Below, in pieces: positions 13,439-16,545 of a stretch of 16,545 nucleotides of DNA (position 1 is the first letter of the stretch; each line of letters opens with the position of its first letter). The notes beneath the pieces were generated by a model. It saw nothing but the letters and a program-made list of their open reading frames with translations, searched no databases and was not told the origin of the DNA. The translations under genes and the position numbers were made by a program. Source of the DNA: Gammaproteobacteria bacterium (lineage in GTDB: Bacteria > Pseudomonadota > Gammaproteobacteria > UBA9214); assembly GCA_029859555.1 (NCBI GenBank), contig JAOUCV010000014.1:1-16545 (forward strand). Reading direction: 5' to 3'.

Positions 13439-15394
13439 TTATTTGGTGCCTGAATAGGATCCTGACGGCAATACCACCGGCATATGCTTGTGCAGCGGCG
13501 TTACCGGTTGATCCAGGCGCCAGTCATAAATGGCGATATAGGCGAGTATGCGCTGTACATACTTTCGTGTCTCCCGATAGGGGATCCGTGCAATCCAGCT
13601 GTCAGCCGGTTGCGCTTCGTTATCCGGCAGCCAGCGATCAACCCGGTGTGGCCCGGCATTATAGGCCGCAGACGCAAGGATGACGTTGTTATCGTACTGC
13701 TCCATGACCTGCTGCAGGTAGGCCGAGCCAATGGCGATGTTCTTGTCAGACTGGTACAGCAGGCGCGTGTTACCCAGCGGGATATTATATTTTTTTGCGG
13801 TTGCACGTCCGGTTTTCGGCATTAACTGCATCAGGCCCATGGCACCGGCCGGCGACAGGGCATCCTTGTTGAAGGCACTTTCCTGCCGAATCACAGCGTA
13901 TACATGGGTAGGGTGCAATTGCCGGTCGAGTGCGGCACTGTTGATGTTGTTTTCGTAGTCCACCGGAAAACGCAGTTTCAGATCACTGTAGTCTTTCGCA
14001 CTGGCGACCGTCAGTATGGCGCGGTCATGCCAGCCCCACTGGTCTGCCAGTATAGCTGCGAGTTTCAGTTCTTCCTTGGAAAAATTCCGGGTTGCATTAG
14101 CCCACTCGCGGCGTGCATCGAGAAATTTTCCGGCACGGAATAACTCGTGTGCCCGCACGATGCCGGGTTGTCTCTCCAGGCTGTCAAGCGCAGCAGTGTC
14201 ACGCTGCAGCGGTTTGTTGCCCATTTGGTAGGGCTGTTTGAGGATGTCTGCAGCCAGAAAACCGTGGTAGTCACGCTGGCTGGCAAGCAGTGAAAAAATA
14301 TTTTCAGCCGGTACCGGTTGCGCGGTTTTTTTCAGCGCCACGGCTTGCCAGTATTGCCATTCATTCTTGTTGTCCGTGTCGTCAAGCAGTGCCGTGGCGT
14401 GCGTGTACACGGACTCCCAGTCCTTGTTTGCAATGGCCGTGCGTACCCGCCATTCGCGTACGCTGCTGTCGGCGGCCGCATCCGGTACGGCAGCCAGCCA
14501 TTCATGCGCGCGCGGATTCTTTTGCCAGTTGGCCGACATCGCCATCTTTTTTTCCAGCTGGCCGATTTCCTCGTCGCTGAACCGATAGCGCGGTTTCAGT
14601 TGCGCCCATTTTTTGTAGGCCTGGTCCGCATCGCTGCGGGCAATACGGCGGATGCTGTAGAGGATGATCTCGCGTGAAGCCGGGGTATCCTTGTTCAACG
14701 CCGTGGATTTCAGTGTCTTTGCCGGCTGCACACGCGCCTCGCGCCACAGGTCAACCCAGGCAGCATCCTTCTCGGGCAGGCGCTTTGCCAGCCAGCCGGC
14801 CAGACCGGGATTGCCGCTGTACATGGCGAGGCGGATACGCTGCATTATCAGGTCACGGGTGATGCGGTGGTGGACTTCAAGGTATTCAAATACCGGGTCA
14901 CAGGCCTTTTCCTGCGATTTGCCCACCAGCCACAGCTTCAGGCCGTGTTCAACCAGGCCTTCTGTTTGCCCGGTCTTGATCTGGGCCTGTAACTTGTAGC
15001 ATTGCAGTTTGACCGGTTGATTGCCGCCCCAGGTTTTCAGGAACTGCGTCCAGTCACGTTGTTTTACCAGTGTATACAGCCACGCCTGGCGCATGCGCCG
15101 GCCCAGCGGATTGTCCATGTTGTGTGCAATAAAGCCCGCTATTTCCTCATGTTTTGCCAGCGACAGTCGGCGGCGCAATTCCCGGTATTGCAGGTACGGG
15201 TAAAGCGGGTAGTCAGTCAGTTGTTGTTGCAGTTGCCGGTAATCATCGAGCCGGTTTTTCTCGAGTGCCTTGTCGGCCTTCATGAACAGGGCGCGTTGCT
15301 TGCGGTAGGGGTCGCTGCTGCTGAAGCTGGCAGCGCCTGCCACAGTGGCGAGCAGGCAGGTGCAGCAGATGAACAGTCTGATAGTTTGTCGCAT
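13439..15394 (-). CDS. slt: Soluble lytic murein transglycosylase (Slt70 family)
   Basis: This 651-residue periplasmic enzyme cleaves the MurNAc-GlcNAc bond of peptidoglycan to give 1,6-anhydro ends. It has an N-terminal signal peptide (MRQTIRLFICCTCLLATVAG, with likely cleavage after AGA). A long alpha-helical superhelical U/L domain covers about 30-480 (for example YPLYPYLQYRELRRRL and LFRAGKFLDARREW). The C-terminal GEWL-like domain has VIRQESAFNKDALSPAGAMG with catalytic Glu505, GLMQLMPKTG, IAIGSAYL and SAAYNAGPHRVDRWL. YRETRKYVQRILAY completes the fold. The length is typical of Slt70 (about 645). It starts 43 bp from the divergent dehydrogenase gene, so their promoters must overlap or lie inside the neighbouring gene. 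I could not pick one confidently. Confidence 0.97.
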   Translation of the reverse strand: MRQTIRLFICCTCLLATVAGAASFSSSDPYRKQRALFMKADKALEKNRLDDYRQLQQQLTDYPLYPYLQYRELRRRLSLAKHEEIAGFIAHNMDNPLGRRMRQAWLYTLVKQRDWTQFLKTWGGNQPVKLQCYKLQAQIKTGQTEGLVEHGLKLWLVGKSQEKACDPVFEYLEVHHRITRDLIMQRIRLAMYSGNPGLAGWLAKRLPEKDAAWVDLWREARVQPAKTLKSTALNKDTPASREIILYSIRRIARSDADQAYKKWAQLKPRYRFSDEEIGQLEKKMAMSANWQKNPRAHEWLAAVPDAAADSSVREWRVRTAIANKDWESVYTHATALLDDTDNKNEWQYWQAVALKKTAQPVPAENIFSLLASQRDYHGFLAADILKQPYQMGNKPLQRDTAALDSLERQPGIVRAHELFRAGKFLDARREWANATRNFSKEELKLAAILADQWGWHDRAILTVASAKDYSDLKLRFPVDYENNINSAALDRQLHPTHVYAVIRQESAFNKDALSPAGAMGLMQLMPKTGRATAKKYNIPLGNTRLLYQSDKNIAIGSAYLQQVMEQYDNNVILASAAYNAGPHRVDRWLPDNEAQPADSWIARIPYRETRKYVQRILAYIAIYDWRLDQPVTPLHKHMPVVLPSGSYSGTK

Positions 15395-15437
15395 AGTCCG
15401 CTATAGTTACAGAAAACCTGACTGGAAGGAATTTTAC

Positions 15438-16545
15438 ATGGACTTTAAATCTGTTAACCCGGCCAATGGCGAATTGATAAGAGGAATTGCCGCGTTTACG
15501 GTCGGCGAACTTGAAACGGCCTTGCAGCAGGCAGCGCAGGCGGCACCACGCTGGCGCCAGCAGCCGGTTGCGGAGCGTTGTCAGCTGATGCGGCAGGCCG
15601 CGAAGGTATTGCGGGCGCGTGTAGAGGAGCTGGCGCGCCTGATGACGCTGGAAATGGGCAAGCCGATCAGCGAGGCGCGTGCTGAAATCGAAAAATGTGC
15701 TCTCGGTTGCGAGTATTACGCGGCCGGGGGGCCGGCGTTTCTGGCGGATGAGGAAATCGACTCGGATGCCGCTCGCAGCCTGGTGACTTACCAGCCGCTG
15801 GGGACGGTGCTGGCAGTGATGCCGTGGAATTTCCCGTTCTGGCAGGTGTTTCGTTTTGCAGCACCGGCGCTGATTGCCGGTAATACCGGTCTGCTGAAGC
15901 ATGCCTCCAACGTGCCGCAGTGCGCGCTGGCGGTGGAATCCGTGTTTGTCGAGGCCGGTTTCCCGGCCGGCGTGTTTCGTACCCTGATGATTCCGTCATC
16001 ACAGGTGGAGGCTGTCATCCAGGATTCACGGGTACAGGCCGTGACCCTGACGGGTAGCGAGCCGGCGGGTCGTCAGGTCGCTGCGACGGCGGGTGCCCAG
16101 ATCAAGAAGTCGTTACTTGAGTTGGGTGGTTCTGATCCTTTTATTGTGCTGGAGGATGCGGACCTGGACTGGACCGTCGCGCAGGCGCTGCTGTCACGAT
16201 TCATGAATACCGGTCAGAGCTGTATTGCGGCCAAGCGTTTTATCGTGGTGGAGGCGGTCGCCGAGGCCTTTGTCGCGCGTTTCAAGGTGGCGGTGGAGGG
16301 GCTTCGCAGTGGCGATCCGCTGGATGATGCCACGCAGCTGGGACCGATGGCACGCTTTGACCTGCGCGACGAACTGCATGAGCAGGTCGTGGAAAGTCTT
16401 TCGCAGGGAGCCGTCGCCGTTACCGGCTGTAATCACGAGGGTGGAAGCGGTGCTTACTACCAGGCCTCGATAATTGATCATGTCAAACCGGGTGTCTGTG
16501 CCTACACAGAAGAACTGTTCGGGCCGGTCGCCAGTATAGATCGGA
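15438..16545 (+). CDS. sad: NAD(P)-dependent succinate-semialdehyde dehydrogenase, Sad/YneI type (3' end outside window)
   Basis: The 369 visible codons are the N-terminal four-fifths of an aldehyde dehydrogenase of about 455-460 residues. LEMGKPISEARAEIEKCA (71-88), PLGTVLAVMPWNFPFWQVFR (120-139), LLKHASNVPQCA (152-163) and LGPMARFDLRDELHEQV (301-317) closely follow E. coli Sad (YneI). Catalytic residues are N131 (WNFP), E228 (LELGG) and C262 (NTGQSC). The family oxidises succinate semialdehyde to succinate, as in GABA or putrescine breakdown, but related aldehydes are possible and substrate cannot be proved from sequence. AAGGA at 15426-15430, 7 bp before the ATG, is a good SD. It is divergent from slt. 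Confidence 0.92.
   Translation, partial: MDFKSVNPANGELIRGIAAFTVGELETALQQAAQAAPRWRQQPVAERCQLMRQAAKVLRARVEELARLMTLEMGKPISEARAEIEKCALGCEYYAAGGPAFLADEEIDSDAARSLVTYQPLGTVLAVMPWNFPFWQVFRFAAPALIAGNTGLLKHASNVPQCALAVESVFVEAGFPAGVFRTLMIPSSQVEAVIQDSRVQAVTLTGSEPAGRQVAATAGAQIKKSLLELGGSDPFIVLEDADLDWTVAQALLSRFMNTGQSCIAAKRFIVVEAVAEAFVARFKVAVEGLRSGDPLDDATQLGPMARFDLRDELHEQVVESLSQGAVAVTGCNHEGGSGAYYQASIIDHVKPGVCAYTEELFGPVASIDR

Noticed and set aside
1..16545. CRISPR array, prophage or transposase genes
   Set aside because: I saw no regularly spaced repeats, and no integrase, transposase or phage structural genes. The only mobile-type signals are the intron, the HNH gene and short non-coding repeats.

Overview
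The window looks like a chromosomal core segment from a gammaproteobacterium that I cannot place to genus. Protein sequences are closest in style to E. coli/Chromatiales homologues. Gene order also matches the E. coli rpoD-dnaG-rpsU / tsaD / plsY-folB-bacA-cca neighbourhood, with extra genes (yqeY, folK, a MidA-like methyltransferase, an SDR, slt) inserted. By eye the coding DNA is moderately GC-rich, except for a conspicuously AT-rich patch at about 924-1400.

Layout. 1-459 (-): 5' part of yqhA, a membrane protein running off the left edge. 611-923 (-): a tRNA-Ile(CAU) gene whose anticodon loop is split by a 236-nt group I intron (651-886). A hairpin stretch at 523-567 resembles the intron's 3' end. 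1022-1387 (+): a small HNH-endonuclease-like gene, divergent from the tRNA, whose 3' end lies inside a 22-bp inverted repeat. 1435-5968 (-): the macromolecular-synthesis operon, read rpsU-yqeY-dnaG-rpoD. 6080-7105 (+): tsaD, divergent from rpsU. 7101-7290: two REPIN-like repeat doublets between convergent tsaD and plsY. 7297-7899 (-): plsY. 8026-10924 (+): folB-folK-MidA-like methyltransferase-uppP. 10925-11246: no gene, but a cluster of repeats and palindromes. 11247-15394 (-): slt-SDR-cca. 15438 to the right edge (+): 5' part of a succinate-semialdehyde dehydrogenase-like gene.

How it works together. Most genes are housekeeping: translation and tRNA maturation (rpsU, tsaD, cca, tRNA-Ile), replication and transcription initiation (dnaG, rpoD), envelope lipid and peptidoglycan metabolism (plsY, uppP, slt) and folate synthesis (folB, folK).

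The most interesting part is 520-1410. It holds a self-splicing-type group I intron in a tRNA gene, a candidate intron-end relic and a neighbouring free-standing HNH nuclease gene in low-GC DNA. This arrangement could be an intron plus a separately encoded homing nuclease, but that functional link is inference. Other points worth noting are a Cca protein whose HD-domain catalytic residues are changed, REPIN repeats that supply the tsaD stop codon, and a 19-bp perfect palindrome flanked by REP-like direct repeats.
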